64,000 nucleotides of DNA, taken from the NCBI GenBank assembly GCA_963819755.1, contig CAWFXB010000001.1:372001-436000 (forward strand), read 5' to 3'. Below the pieces are notes generated by a model. It did not search any database, was not told the origin of the DNA, and worked only from the letters and a program-made list of their open reading frames with translations. The position numbers and the translations under genes are program-made. Shown piece by piece: positions 34,821-43,622 of the stretch. The stretch's first letter is position 1; each line of letters starts with the position of its first letter. This DNA is from VRUE01 sp963819755. GTDB lineage: Bacteria > Actinomycetota > Thermoleophilia > Solirubrobacterales > 70-9.

Positions 34821-35753
34821 ATGAACGGCCTCAGCGAGGAGCGGCTGGCTCCCGTCAACGGGATCGAGATCGCCTACCAGGAGATCGGCGATCCGGACGG
34901 CGAGCCGCTGCTGCTGATCATGGGTCTGGCGACCCAGATGCTCGCCTGGGACGAGGAGTTCTGCGCGTTGCTGGCCGAGCGCGGCTTCCACGTCGTCCGC
35001 TTCGACAACCGCGACGTCGGCCGTTCGACCAAGATCGAGTCGGCGGGGGTGCCCAAGCGCACCGACATGCTGCTCGGCCGCCGCCGCACCGCGCCCTACC
35101 TGCTGCGCGACATGGCCGAGGACACGACCGGGCTGATGGACCATCTCGAGATCGAGTCGGCGAACCTGGTCGGCGCCTCGATGGGCGGCATGATCGCCCA
35201 GACGGTGGCGATCCGCCGCCCCGAGCGGGTGCGCTCGCTGGTCTCGATGATGTCCTCGACCGGCAACCGCTGGCTCGGGATGCCCACCTGGAAGGCCTTC
35301 GGGACGCTGTTCACGCGTCCGGGTGCCGGGCGTGAGGCGGCGATCGAGCGCACCGTGAAGACCTTCCGCACGATCGGCTCGCCGGCCTATCCGATGGACG
35401 AGGCGCGTTTCCGCGAGCTGGCCGCCGCCTCCTACGACCGCTCCCACAACCGTGCCGGCATAGCACGCCAGCTTCATGCGATCACCGCCTCAGGCGACCG
35501 CACCGCGGCACTCGAAAGGCTGCGCCTGCCGGCGACGGTCATCCACGGCGACAGCGACCCGCTGATCCGCCCCCTCGCCGGCCGCGCCACTACGCGCGCG
35601 ATCCGCGACTCCCACCTGCGCATCTTCAAGGGCATGGGCCACGACCTGCCACCCAAGCTCTGGCCCGACTTCGTCGAGGAGATCAGCGCAACGGCCCAGC
35701 GCTTGGGCCCGGCGACCTCATCCAGCCAGAGGACGTCCCTACACGCCAGGTAA
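34821..35753 (+). CDS. Alpha/beta-hydrolase
   Basis: This 310-residue protein starts at ATG 34821, six bases after TAAGCT (34809-34814), with no Shine-Dalgarno. It shows nucleophile elbow VGASMGGMIAQ (Ser about 116), GDSDPLI (acid) and GMGHDLP (His). FDNRDVGRSTKI near residue 70 is typical of the esterase/aclacinomycin-methylesterase-like group. It ends 12 bases before the convergent tRNA-Leu. No substrate can be assigned. Confidence 0.84.
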   Translation: MNGLSEERLAPVNGIEIAYQEIGDPDGEPLLLIMGLATQMLAWDEEFCALLAERGFHVVRFDNRDVGRSTKIESAGVPKRTDMLLGRRRTAPYLLRDMAEDTTGLMDHLEIESANLVGASMGGMIAQTVAIRRPERVRSLVSMMSSTGNRWLGMPTWKAFGTLFTRPGAGREAAIERTVKTFRTIGSPAYPMDEARFRELAAASYDRSHNRAGIARQLHAITASGDRTAALERLRLPATVIHGDSDPLIRPLAGRATTRAIRDSHLRIFKGMGHDLPPKLWPDFVEEISATAQRLGPATSSSQRTSLHAR

Positions 35754-35765
35754 TCGCTCCTGCGA

Positions 35766-35850
35766 TGCGGCTGAGAGGACTCGAACCTCCACGGGGTTGC
35801 CCCCACGAGCACCTGAAGCTCGCGCGTCTACCAGATTCCGCCACAGCCGC
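35766..35850 (-). tRNA. tRNA-Leu (CAG)
   Basis: Minus strand. Acceptor GCGGCTG pairs with CAGCCGC, anticodon stem CGAGC/GCTCG with loop TTCAGGT gives CAG, and the variable arm TGGGGGCAACCCCG is long. 85 bases. Confidence 0.96.
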
Positions 35851-35941
35851 GGGACCAGGAAATCTAACGCTTGGAGCGCGGAGCCGAGTGCCGAGCCTCA
35901 CATCGAGACAGCCCGCCCTCCCGCTAGAATGTCGCTTCCGC

Positions 35942-36014
35942 GCCGCTATCGTCTAGGGGACTAGGACGCCGGATTCTCAGTCCGGAAACCGGGGTTCGAA
36001 TCCCCGTAGCGGTA
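35942..36014 (+). tRNA. tRNA-Glu (CTC)
   Basis: Acceptor GCCGCTA pairs with TAGCGGT (first pair G-U). Anticodon stem CCGGA/TCCGG with loop TTCTCAG gives CTC. 73 bases. Confidence 0.94.
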
Positions 36015-36474
36015 TGGCCTTATCGGAGAGAGCAGGATCACCAGCATCTCCCTGGTCACTCAGGTCTTTCGCCTCGCCGAATGCGTTCGACACCAGCATG
36101 CAGCTCTATGGATCAGGGCACCGCGCCTGGATGCTCGAGCGCCGACATCCATGGAAGTGTTCGGCCTGTTCCTTGCAGACCTCGGTCACGGCGGGAACAT
36201 GCTGCATCGAACGCGCACCCCACTGCGGACCGGTCGCCCCCAAAATCGACCAACGGGGGCGATTCGTGGTTGGATAGCAGCTTGATGATGCGGCTGTTAG
36301 GGGAGTGATGGCGGTGGTATGCGTCCTTGCGATAGCGGTCTGTGGCTCTTCGTCGACCGACACACGATCGACGGCGGGCAGTGCCCCGAAGCAATCGAAG
36401 CCGCCGAGCAAGTCGAAGCCGGAACCCGAAACCGGCGGCGCCAACCCACAATCCGCCGCACCGAAGGAGACGAA
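36015..36474. other. Gene-poor stretch after tRNA-Glu
   Basis: 460 bases with no supported gene, RNA or clear repeat. Short open frames on both strands lack Shine-Dalgarno sites and family likeness. AAGGAG at 36463-36468 is the ribosome site of the next gene. Confidence 0.5.
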
Positions 36475-37533
36475 ATGATGAAACGCCTCAGTATTTTGGT
36501 CGGGCTCAGCATGCTGGTGCTGGCAAGCTCGTTGCCGACAGCCGCCAGTGCTGTAGTAGCCCCCAAGTTCTCTGTGACTAAAGTCGGAATCGGGATCACG
36601 GGCTCGATCAAGAACGTCACCACCGGTCCGGACGGCAACGTCTGGTTCACCAGCACCAAAGAAAGCGGTCTGATTACACCAACTGGGGCCGTGAAAACGT
36701 TTCCCGGACTTACCGCCGGGGACATCACCGCCGGTCCGGACGGGAATCTCTGGTTCACCTCGTATCCATCAGCGATTGGTCGGATCACGCCGACCGGGAC
36801 CATCACCACGTTTCCAGACGGGATCACGGGTTACCCGCAATACATCACCGCCGGTCCGGACGGGAATCTCTGGTTCACCGAGATGCCCAAGCTCCAGGCG
36901 GAATCGGCCCTGGTCGCTCGGATTACGCCGCAAGGAGTCGTAACTGAGTTTCCGCTGGGAGCCAGTAGCGAAACGCTCTTTCTCGCAGGAGGTGCCGACG
37001 GCAGCGTCTGGTTTGCTGACTACGGCGCAATCGTCCGCATTACGCCAGCTGGAGTCATGACCCGGTTCGAAAAAGGCGTCGGTGAACCGCTTGACATCAC
37101 CGCCGGTCCGGACGGGAATATGTGGTTCACCGAACAAGGGCCGCCCGGCGCGATCGGCCGGATTACGCCGAAAGGCGTTGTGACCAGGTTCACGCGAGGC
37201 ATTACTGGAAAACCGACCAGAATTACGTTGGGTCCCGACCGGAATCTCTGGTTCACGGAGTTCAATCGCAAATTCAATGGGAACAGTCCGATCGGCCGGA
37301 TTACGCCGAAAGGGGTCGTGACTGAGATTCACGAACGAGTTACCGGCTTCTTGCATTTCGACCTCACGGCAGGCTCTGACGGAGCGATCTGGTTTGCCGG
37401 AAGCCATTATCTCGGACGAATCAACGTAGTTCCTCGCAATGCGGTCGCCATCTGCCGTGACCGCTTCAAACACAACCCACAAAAACTTGCAGCTTGCATC
37501 CGCAAAACGAACAATCCCGGATTCCGCGAATAA
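36475..37533 (+). CDS. Secreted Vgb-like (virginiamycin B lyase type) beta-propeller
   Basis: This 352-residue protein starts at ATG 36475 after AAGGAGACGAA. A signal peptide (about 1-26) is followed by about seven propeller blades, each with the motif ITAGPDGNLWFTE and a GRITPxGxxTxF strand. This is the streptogramin-lyase/NHL propeller. Many such proteins in soil actinobacteria are secreted and are not antibiotic lyases, so the resistance function is not claimed. The C-terminal tail has two Cys (AVAICRDRF...AACIRKT). Confidence 0.84.
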   Translation: MMKRLSILVGLSMLVLASSLPTAASAVVAPKFSVTKVGIGITGSIKNVTTGPDGNVWFTSTKESGLITPTGAVKTFPGLTAGDITAGPDGNLWFTSYPSAIGRITPTGTITTFPDGITGYPQYITAGPDGNLWFTEMPKLQAESALVARITPQGVVTEFPLGASSETLFLAGGADGSVWFADYGAIVRITPAGVMTRFEKGVGEPLDITAGPDGNMWFTEQGPPGAIGRITPKGVVTRFTRGITGKPTRITLGPDRNLWFTEFNRKFNGNSPIGRITPKGVVTEIHERVTGFLHFDLTAGSDGAIWFAGSHYLGRINVVPRNAVAICRDRFKHNPQKLAACIRKTNNPGFRE

Positions 37534-37588
37534 ACGGTTATAGGTCGTAACGGCACCTCACCTATCAACTGTGGTGAACGGGAACTGC

Positions 37589-37638
37589 CCAACGAACCCC
37601 TAGTTTCTCCATTCCAGGAGAAACTAGGGGTTCGTTGG
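37589..37638 (+). terminator. Strong hairpin between convergent genes
   Basis: Perfect 22-bp stem: left arm 37589-37610 (starts CCAACGAACCCC), loop ATTCCA, right arm 37617-37638. It lies 55 bases after the propeller gene and before the convergent nitroreductase, so it can stop transcription from both sides. Confidence 0.8.
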
Positions 37639-37744
37639 AGCCGTCGCTAAAACCCCGTCACCTAACAGCCTGCTGCGACCGGCGATGATCTCCTTGATCT
37701 GCCGACCTCTCGGCAGCGGTGGCTGCTCGTGCACGGGGAAGGGC

Positions 37745-38161
37745 TCAGTGGCTGTCTCCGGATGCGCGCTCCAGCACCACGACCGGGATCTCGCGTTCGG
37801 TCCTCTCCTGGTAGGCGTCGTAGTCGGGCCACTCGGAGACCATCGTCTGCCAGATCTCCGGCTTCTCCTCCGTGCTTGCCGTGCGGGCGTGCGCCTTGAA
37901 TCGATCGCCCAGAACTTGGACCTCGACGTCGGGGTCCTCTGTGAGGTTCAGGTACCAGGCCGGTGGCGCGTCGGAGCCGCCTTTGGAGGCGACGATCGTG
38001 TAGGCGCCGCCGTATGGCGCATAGATCAGCGGGGTGGTGCGAGGCTCGCCGGACTTGCGTCCGGTCGTCGTCAGGAGCAACGTCTGAGTCCCCCGCCACT
38101 CGTGCCCCTCCGCGCCGTCGGTGGCTCGGTAGCGATCGACGTGTTCCTGGCCGAAGAGCAT
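37745..38161 (-). CDS. Deazaflavin (F420)-dependent nitroreductase family protein
   Basis: This 138-residue split-barrel protein shows LLLTTTGRKSGEPRTTPLIY (the F420-binding TxGRKSG motif), YTIVASKGGSDAPPAWYLNL and the C-terminal REIPVVVLER. This is the DDN/Rv3547 family, which uses F420H2 to reduce nitro compounds or quinones. Together with 25302 it makes two likely F420 users near the F420 biosynthetic genes. ATG 38161 is the start. Confidence 0.88.
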   Translation of the reverse strand: MLFGQEHVDRYRATDGAEGHEWRGTQTLLLTTTGRKSGEPRTTPLIYAPYGGAYTIVASKGGSDAPPAWYLNLTEDPDVEVQVLGDRFKAHARTASTEEKPEIWQTMVSEWPDYDAYQERTEREIPVVVLERASGDSH

Positions 38162-38209
38162 CTCCTAAAGGCTAGCCAAGTCCGCCCGGCGGGCCGGCGG
38201 ATGCCGTAC

Positions 38210-38662
38210 TCAGGCCCGCTCGGCGCGCCGCTTGGCGGCGTCGAGCAGGCGACGGGTGACGAGGACGTGGCCGCGAGTGCCGATGACGAGAGCGCGGTAG
38301 ACGGAGCCCTTGAGGCGTGGGAAGTCCGCTCTGGTCTCGGCGCGAAGGCGGGTACGGCCGGCATCCAGCCGATCGAGACGGAAGATCAGCGCGTAGCTCG
38401 AGAAGCGGTGGCGGCCGGCGAGGGCCAGCTCGCGCCCAGGCTCGGCCAACTCGACGTGAAAGCCGGGGAGGGTCGAGCCTGTCGCCAGGGGGCGGGGGCC
38501 ACCGGAATCGAGGTCGGCGCAACCGAGCAGGCCGGCGATGTGTCCCGTCCGGCTCGAGCCAAACGAGCCTTCGACGATCCGCAGCAAGGCCTCCCAAGTG
38601 GCCTCGGCGCCTGCCCCGACATCCGTTGCGTGCTCGTCGATGTGGGGGAGAGGCGGAATCAG
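38210..38662 (-). CDS. SRPBCC-like (polyketide-cyclase fold) protein, CTG start suspected
   Basis: About 150 residues beginning IPPLPHIDEHATDVGAGAEATWEALL, with the fold-typical SYALIFRLD and RTRLRAETRADFPRLKGSVYRAL C-terminal helix. These features are typical of START/SRPBCC lipid- or polyketide-binding proteins. No ATG, GTG or TTG stands before the conserved region. CTG 38662 overlaps the stop of the upstream SnoaL-like gene as CTGA and is the best start. The two cyclase-fold genes are therefore coupled. Confidence 0.65.
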   Translation of the reverse strand: MIPPLPHIDEHATDVGAGAEATWEALLRIVEGSFGSSRTGHIAGLLGCADLDSGGPRPLATGSTLPGFHVELAEPGRELALAGRHRFSSYALIFRLDRLDAGRTRLRAETRADFPRLKGSVYRALVIGTRGHVLVTRRLLDAAKRRAERA

Positions 38663-39165
38663 CGCCCTAGCGCTCCCGCCAGCCGCGTTTTCAGGTTGAG
38701 CGCGGCGAGCATCGCTCGCTCGGGCAGCGAGCCGGTCGGTGGCAGGGCGCCGAGCTGCTGTGCCATCTGGGCGCCGTTCATGTAGGCGTCGTTGCGGTGG
38801 ATCTTGCCGTTGCGGATCCTCAGCACGTCGCAGCCGGTGAGGTCGACTTTGGCGCCGGTCGGGTCCACTCCTTCGAATCTTGCTCCGCCGTTGAACGTCC
38901 CGGTTGCGTGCCAGCGCACCGCCGCCACGTCGCCCTCGGCGACGACGTCGAGGATCTCGAAGCGGAAGTCGGGGAAGGCCGCAAAGAGGTTGGCGAACCA
39001 CACCCGGTAGCTGTGCGGCGCGGTCAGCTCGACCAGGCCATGGATCTCACCGGTGCCGCCGACCTCGTAGAACTCGGTCATCGCGTCCAGGTCACGCACG
39101 GCGATCGCTTCGAAATACGACCGGGCGATCGAGCCGGTCTCGGATTGCGAGGGAGCTACGGCCAC
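38659..39165 (-). CDS. SnoaL-like (NTF2-fold) ester-cyclase family protein
   Basis: This 168-residue protein has the NTF2 cone fold: IARSYFEAIAVRDLDAMTEFY at the start, then FANLFAAFPDFRFEILDVVAEGDVAAVRW, GVDPTGAKVDLTGCDVLRIRNGKI and HRNDAYMNGAQMAQQLG. It resembles SnoaL-like ester cyclases, which include many proteins without a polyketide substrate. GTG 39165 is the start. It is coupled to the SRPBCC-like gene. Confidence 0.82.
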   Translation of the reverse strand: MAVAPSQSETGSIARSYFEAIAVRDLDAMTEFYEVGGTGEIHGLVELTAPHSYRVWFANLFAAFPDFRFEILDVVAEGDVAAVRWHATGTFNGGARFEGVDPTGAKVDLTGCDVLRIRNGKIHRNDAYMNGAQMAQQLGALPPTGSLPERAMLAALNLKTRLAGALGR

Positions 39166-39288
39166 GTCAGAACCTTAGAGGACCCTTGGCCACCCCGGCT
39201 GGAAGCTATTCCCGTAAGTACTTGATTAGTCAAGAAAGCCTAGTCAAGATCAACGCGGGCGGGGGCAACCGAGTCAAAGGAGAGCACG

Positions 39289-39963
39289 ATGAGCAGACCC
39301 AAGGCACTTGTCGCCAGCTTGATCGCGGCCCTTGCAGTCGCCAGCCTCGCCGCCGCGGGCGCCCAGGCCCTGGCATTCAGGGCTAACGCATTCCCGGTGA
39401 CGCTGGACGGGACCGGGGTCAAAGCCGAACCGACGAAGTTCAAGTTCGGCGAAGTCGAATTCACCTGCGAAAGCACGACGCTGAGCGGGACGCTGGAAAA
39501 AGAAGGCCCGACATTGTTGATCCAGCGGTCCTACGCGCAGTGCCTGATGAAGTTCGGCGAAGGAGCGTTGGTGCCGGCGACAATCAAAGTCAACGGCTGC
39601 GCCTTCCAACTCCACCTGGAAAATGAAATCGTCGAAGACAAATTCGGGGCCAACGTCGACATCGTCTGCGAAGGTGCCGCCGGGATCGAATTCTTCGGCT
39701 ACAACAGCGTCGCCAGCCATGAAGCCGGTAACCCGACGTGCGTATTCGAAATCCCACCGCAGAACGGGGCGAAAACCGTCTACCTGATCGACATGACAGA
39801 AGAACCCTTCGACATAACAGTTCAGCCCACTGTCGTGGGCCTGAAATACAAACGCCTCAAAGGCATCCTCTGCGGGCCGGAAACCGGAACCTCGAACTAC
39901 TCGGGCAACACCACAATGACCGGCACAAAAGGCGGGAAAGTCGTCCCCATCTGGGTCCAGTAG
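39289..39963 (+). CDS. Secreted hypothetical protein
   Basis: This 224-residue protein starts at ATG 39289 after AAAGGAGAG. A signal peptide (about 1-26, ending GAQA) is followed by a beta-rich domain with six cysteines (FTCEST, AQCLMKF, NGCAF, DIVCEG, PTCVF, GILCGP). It ends in GGKVVPIWVQ. No family was recognised. Codons GAA and AAA are used more than in neighbours. A hairpin follows seven bases after the stop. Confidence 0.72.
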   Translation: MSRPKALVASLIAALAVASLAAAGAQALAFRANAFPVTLDGTGVKAEPTKFKFGEVEFTCESTTLSGTLEKEGPTLLIQRSYAQCLMKFGEGALVPATIKVNGCAFQLHLENEIVEDKFGANVDIVCEGAAGIEFFGYNSVASHEAGNPTCVFEIPPQNGAKTVYLIDMTEEPFDITVQPTVVGLKYKRLKGILCGPETGTSNYSGNTTMTGTKGGKVVPIWVQ

Positions 39964-39969
39964 GGCACG

Positions 39970-40003
39970 ATCTCGGGGCCCGGATTGATCCGGGCCCCGA
40001 GAT
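39970..40003. terminator. Bidirectional hairpin between convergent genes
   Basis: ATCTCGGGGCCCGGA pairs with TCCGGGCCCCGAGAT around a TTGA loop, a perfect 15-bp stem. It separates the convergent genes ending at 39963 and 40006. Confidence 0.8.
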
Positions 40004-40005
40004 GG

Positions 40006-40581
40006 CTATTCACATTCGAACGTTCCCAGCGGGCTGGGTGGAGAGGGAACGTTGAGCAGGTTCCCCAGCACTGCGACCGTGGAGCCGAGCAGCGAGCTAA
40101 GGAGTTTGTCGCTCTGTTCGGTGACCGTCGTCAGTTGGGAGCACGTTTCGCCGACGGTGCTTTTCAGGCTCAGCAGTTCGTTGGTCAGGTCGGTGACTTT
40201 GTTGGTCAGCCCTTCGATCTCGGTGGCCTGGTTTTTGACCGTTTCGATCAGCGATTTGTCGACCTGTCCGGCGGCGCCCGCCTGCCCTTCCTGGCCGGGA
40301 TTGCCCTGCGGCCCCACTGGGAGAGCCGGGGTGGCCGGCGAGGGGCTGCTCATGCTCCACGACAGCGGACGCCAGCTGCCATGAAGCCTTCTGCAACTGC
40401 GCTTGCCGGGCACCACCCGCAGCGCGCCCTTGTTCTTTCCCTTCGCCTTGAAGCAAGAGTGGATCACACCGTTTTTGCCGATCTGGGCGCCCGCGGCCGA
40501 ACTCGCCGAGAGGGAGAGGAAGAGCACACTGAACGCCGCTATGGCTGCGACTGCACTGACTCTGAGACTGACGCGATTCAC
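40006..40581 (-). CDS. Secreted hypothetical protein with short collagen-like and coiled-coil parts
   Basis: This 191-residue protein has a signal peptide (about 1-32) and a Lys/Arg-rich module with two Cys (HSCFKAKGKNKGALRVVPGKRSC). A short Gly-Pro-rich collagen-like run (GPQGNPGQEGQAGAAGQ) leads into a heptad-rich helix (LIETVKNQATEIEGLTNKVTDLTNELLSLK), then a C-terminal CE. The IHSCFKAKG...VVPG...SC module is common in secreted proteins of this bacterial group. Function unknown. Confidence 0.72.
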   Translation of the reverse strand: MNRVSLRVSAVAAIAAFSVLFLSLSASSAAGAQIGKNGVIHSCFKAKGKNKGALRVVPGKRSCRRLHGSWRPLSWSMSSPSPATPALPVGPQGNPGQEGQAGAAGQVDKSLIETVKNQATEIEGLTNKVTDLTNELLSLKSTVGETCSQLTTVTEQSDKLLSSLLGSTVAVLGNLLNVPSPPSPLGTFECE

Positions 40582-40714
40582 TGCACACCTCCGTGTTCCG
40601 GGTTGCTCGACCGCTCTTCTGCGGCCTTCACCGATTCGCCACCAGGCGACAAGATCAGGGTTCGAATCCGGTACGAATTACGTAAGTATTTTTGGGCTAT
40701 AAACGTCTAAGGTT

Positions 40715-42262
40715 TCAGCCGCCGAGGCGGAAGGCGACGAGTTGCGGCGTCTGGCCTTCGGCGGCGGCAAGGCCGGCCGGGGCGATCATCATGTCGCCCG
40801 CGACCGTCACTCCCGCGTTGGTGCCGGAGGGGAGGGTTTCCTGCCAGGCGACCTGGCCGGTATTCGTGTTGAAGGCCTGCACGTTGCCGTCGGAGGTGGT
40901 CGCGAAGACGAGATCGTTGGCGACGGTGGTGAAGCCGAAGGCCGCCGCGTTGGGGAATTCGTGCTTCCATTTCAGCGCCCCCGTCTTCACGTCCAGGGCG
41001 ACGAGTTCGCCGGTCAGCGGCCCAGGTTCGCCCTTTTCGGTCTGGGACGTGATTTCCAACGGGGCGTTGTCGACCGGCACGAAGACGCTCTTGCCGTCGG
41101 TGGCCATCGGCGCGATCACCCCGCCGAGCGAGCCCGGGTAAATCGTCTCGGGTATCTTCAGCTTCGAGGTTTCGCCGCGCATCGCCAGCAGGCCGTCGTC
41201 GTCGTGGCCGTTGTGTTTGCCGACCGCGCGCTTCCAGACCGGCTTGCCGGTCTTGGCATCGAGGGCGACGACCCAGCCCGACTTGCCCGCGCCCAGGACC
41301 AGTTCCTTGCCGCCGGCGTCGACGAGGATCGGGGGGTTCTGGAAGTCCCAATCGGCTAGCGCATGGGGGGTCTGCTGGTAGTACCACTCGAGCTTGCCCG
41401 TCTTCGCGTTGAGTTTGACCAGGGAGTCGCTGTAGAGGTTCGGGCCCGGCCGGCTCGATCCCCACGGTTCCGTTTCGGTCCCCGGGAACGGCGCCGGGTT
41501 GCCGACGCCGAAGTACATCGAGCCCTTCTTGTCGAAGGCCGGGGTGTACCAGAGACCGCCGCCCGAGTTGACGTCCGGCTTGCCCCAGAGGTTTTTGGGC
41601 ACGGTGTCGAAGTGCCACAGTTTCTTACCGGTCTTGGCGTCGAGCGCCCAGAGGATTCCGACCCCGCCGGCGCCGTAGAATTCGCCCACGTTGACCGGCA
41701 CCGTCGAGACGTAGACGATGCCGTCGTGGTAGCCGGGGGCCATGTCGATGCCCTCTTGTTCGTTGCGGATCAAGGGCACCGACCAGACCTGCTTGCCGGT
41801 TTCCTGGTTGAGTGCAAAGGCTGAGGTCGGCGTCGCCCCGAAGACCATGCCGCCCTGGACGACGACGCCGTTGGGGCCGTGGTCTGGCAGTTCGTATTTT
41901 TTCGTCCAGAGCACTTCGCCGCTGCTCGCTTCGATCGCCTGCACGTTGGAGGCCAGGTCCTGCGAGTAGAGGACGCCTTTGCTGAGGATCGGCGAGGAGG
42001 CGTAGCTGCCGAAGGCGCTTTCGGCTTTGATCGGGTTCGTCCAGGCGATTTCGAGTTCGTTCACCGTGGAGGATTTGATCGGCCCGCCGGCGTTGCGCGT
42101 GTTGGCCGGGTCGCCGTTGGGGTATCCCGTGCCGTCGTAGCTCACTTCTTCGCCGGAGGAGGAGCCGCCGCCGCAGCCGGTCACCAGGACCGCCGCCACG
42201 AGCATGGCGACCAGAGCCGCCACACCCCCGCCGTACCCCCGCCCGCCGGTGCCAACCATCAT
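40715..42262 (-). CDS. PQQ-enzyme-like beta-propeller lipoprotein
   Basis: This 515-residue lipoprotein has an N-terminal signal with lipobox VTGC (Cys about 29). An eight-bladed quinoprotein-like propeller follows, with repeats such as DAKTGKKLWHFD, DAKTGKPVWKRA and DVKTGALKWKHEF. The long loop GGVGILWALD and the order of blades resemble quinoprotein alcohol dehydrogenases, but a vicinal disulfide and catalytic Asp were not confirmed. It has its own promoter (42269-42297), so it is not part of the upstream biosynthetic operon. Confidence 0.82.
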   Translation of the reverse strand: MMVGTGGRGYGGGVAALVAMLVAAVLVTGCGGGSSSGEEVSYDGTGYPNGDPANTRNAGGPIKSSTVNELEIAWTNPIKAESAFGSYASSPILSKGVLYSQDLASNVQAIEASSGEVLWTKKYELPDHGPNGVVVQGGMVFGATPTSAFALNQETGKQVWSVPLIRNEQEGIDMAPGYHDGIVYVSTVPVNVGEFYGAGGVGILWALDAKTGKKLWHFDTVPKNLWGKPDVNSGGGLWYTPAFDKKGSMYFGVGNPAPFPGTETEPWGSSRPGPNLYSDSLVKLNAKTGKLEWYYQQTPHALADWDFQNPPILVDAGGKELVLGAGKSGWVVALDAKTGKPVWKRAVGKHNGHDDDGLLAMRGETSKLKIPETIYPGSLGGVIAPMATDGKSVFVPVDNAPLEITSQTEKGEPGPLTGELVALDVKTGALKWKHEFPNAAAFGFTTVANDLVFATTSDGNVQAFNTNTGQVAWQETLPSGTNAGVTVAGDMMIAPAGLAAAEGQTPQLVAFRLGG

Positions 42263-42268
42263 CTCGCG

Positions 42269-42297
42269 ACCCTATTGGATAGATAAAATTCTGTCAA
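42269..42297 (-). promoter_or_regulatory. Sigma-70-type promoter, leaderless, for the propeller lipoprotein
   Basis: On the minus strand TTGACA (42297-42292), a 17-base spacer and TAGGGT (42274-42269) lie 6 bases before ATG 42262. The spacing is ideal and the mRNA would start at the start codon. The -35 box overlaps the last codon of the N-monooxygenase gene. Confidence 0.8.
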
Positions 42298-43622
42298 GTA
42301 TTTATAGAAATATAAGGGGTTACAGACGACGGCTCTCGCTCTTCGAGCAGCGGTTGCAGCGCGCGGTTCGACAGCAGCCCGAGGGCGCCGAGGTTGGCGA
42401 AGCCCGGCCCCTGGCTCAGCCCGGCGAGCCCGGGGATCTGCAGCCGGGGCTGCATCCCGCGCAGTTCGAGGTGCCGGCCGATCGGCACCTCGGTTCCCGC
42501 CGGGGTCCCCCAGAGCTGCCCCACCCGACTCTCGATCTCGGCCCGGGTCTCGGCCGGGAAGAGGTCGCTCAGCTGCGCGAGCAGGTCGAATCCGGTGCAG
42601 TTGACGACGTAGTCGTGCTCGGGCCCGGCGACGCCCTCGTGCGACTCGTGGCGGAGGCGCACTCCGGCGCCGCCGCGTGCCACGGCGACGTCGGTGATGC
42701 GGCCGGTGACGAAGCGACAGCGGTCGTCGTAGGCGATCGCCGCCAGGCTCGGCGGGTCGAAGACGCCGCGGTCGGAGTGCTTGACGAAGTCCCGCCGCGT
42801 CGTCTGGTCGAGCGCGCTCCACCCGACCTCGTCGGGGTTGGAGAAGACGCGGTTCTCGAGGAAGCTCTCGCCGCGGCTCATCGGCAGCATCGGCGTGTAG
42901 ACGGTGAAGTGGGAGCGGGGGCGAAAGCCGCGCAGGAACATCATGCAGCTCAGCGCGCTCTCGCCGCCACCGACGATCGCGACGTCGCAGGCGCCCTCCT
43001 CCGGCAGCTGCGCGAACTCCTCGCGCCGGCTGTCGCAGTGGAAGACCCGCGAGGCGATGTCCGGCTCGTGCGGGAAGGCCCGGTGGACGCCCGGGCCGGT
43101 CAGGACCAGCGCCGCCGCGGTGTGGCGCGAGCTCCCGCCCGCCTCCTCGACCTCGACCGCCCAGCGCTCGCCCCCCTCCAGCGATACCCGCGTCACCCGG
43201 CCCTCGACGTGGCTGACGCCCTCGGTCGCTCGCGAGAGGACCCAGGTCAGGTACTCGCCGTAGTCGCGGTGGCGCACCTGCGGCGAGCCGGCGTCGATCC
43301 AGCGCGCGTAGCGGCGCCGGGCGACCATGTAGCGCTGCCAGGAGAACTGCATCGCCTGCTCGTCGATCGCCTCGCCCGCCTCGCCGAACTCGCGGAAGCT
43401 CTGGTAGGGAAAGCCGACGTCCTTGATCGGCGTCACCGCCAGCGGCTCCTCGCCCGAGGTCATCCCGTTGCGGCCCTTCCAGGAGGCGGCGACCTCGGTC
43501 CCCTCGACGATCTTCAGCGAGACCGGCCCGAGGCCGAGCGAGTTGAAGGCATGGACCTTGGTCGCGATGCCGGCGGCCTTGGCGCCGGCGCCGACTACGA
43601 GTAGATCGGACTCGGCTGCCAT
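42294..43622 (-). CDS. MbtG-like L-lysine/amine N-monooxygenase (SidA/IucD superfamily)
   Basis: This 442-residue flavin N-hydroxylase has FAD loop VVGAGAKAAGIATKVHAF at residues 8-25, VAASWKGRNGMTSGEEPLAVTPIKDVGFPYQSF (FAD/substrate region, MbtG-like), NADPH loop AIVGGGESALSCMMFL (about 215) and VVNCTGFDLLAQL near the C-terminus. MbtG hydroxylates the lysine side-chain nitrogen in mycobactin; here the amine could equally be aromatic. It is the last gene of the operon, and its start overlaps the P450 end by 28 bases. No siderophore assembly genes are nearby. Confidence 0.85.
   Translation of the reverse strand: MAAESDLLVVGAGAKAAGIATKVHAFNSLGLGPVSLKIVEGTEVAASWKGRNGMTSGEEPLAVTPIKDVGFPYQSFREFGEAGEAIDEQAMQFSWQRYMVARRRYARWIDAGSPQVRHRDYGEYLTWVLSRATEGVSHVEGRVTRVSLEGGERWAVEVEEAGGSSRHTAAALVLTGPGVHRAFPHEPDIASRVFHCDSRREEFAQLPEEGACDVAIVGGGESALSCMMFLRGFRPRSHFTVYTPMLPMSRGESFLENRVFSNPDEVGWSALDQTTRRDFVKHSDRGVFDPPSLAAIAYDDRCRFVTGRITDVAVARGGAGVRLRHESHEGVAGPEHDYVVNCTGFDLLAQLSDLFPAETRAEIESRVGQLWGTPAGTEVPIGRHLELRGMQPRLQIPGLAGLSQGPGFANLGALGLLSNRALQPLLEEREPSSVTPYISINT

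Noticed and set aside
36475..37533. Streptogramin resistance lyase
   Set aside because: The propeller repeats match the Vgb family, but the protein is secreted and has an added Cys-containing tail. Most such soil homologues are not proven lyases.
42294..43622. The N-monooxygenase as evidence of a hydroxamate siderophore cluster
   Set aside because: No NRPS, IucA/IucC-type synthetase, ferric-siderophore transporter or iron-box is nearby. The ADC synthase and mutase context points elsewhere.
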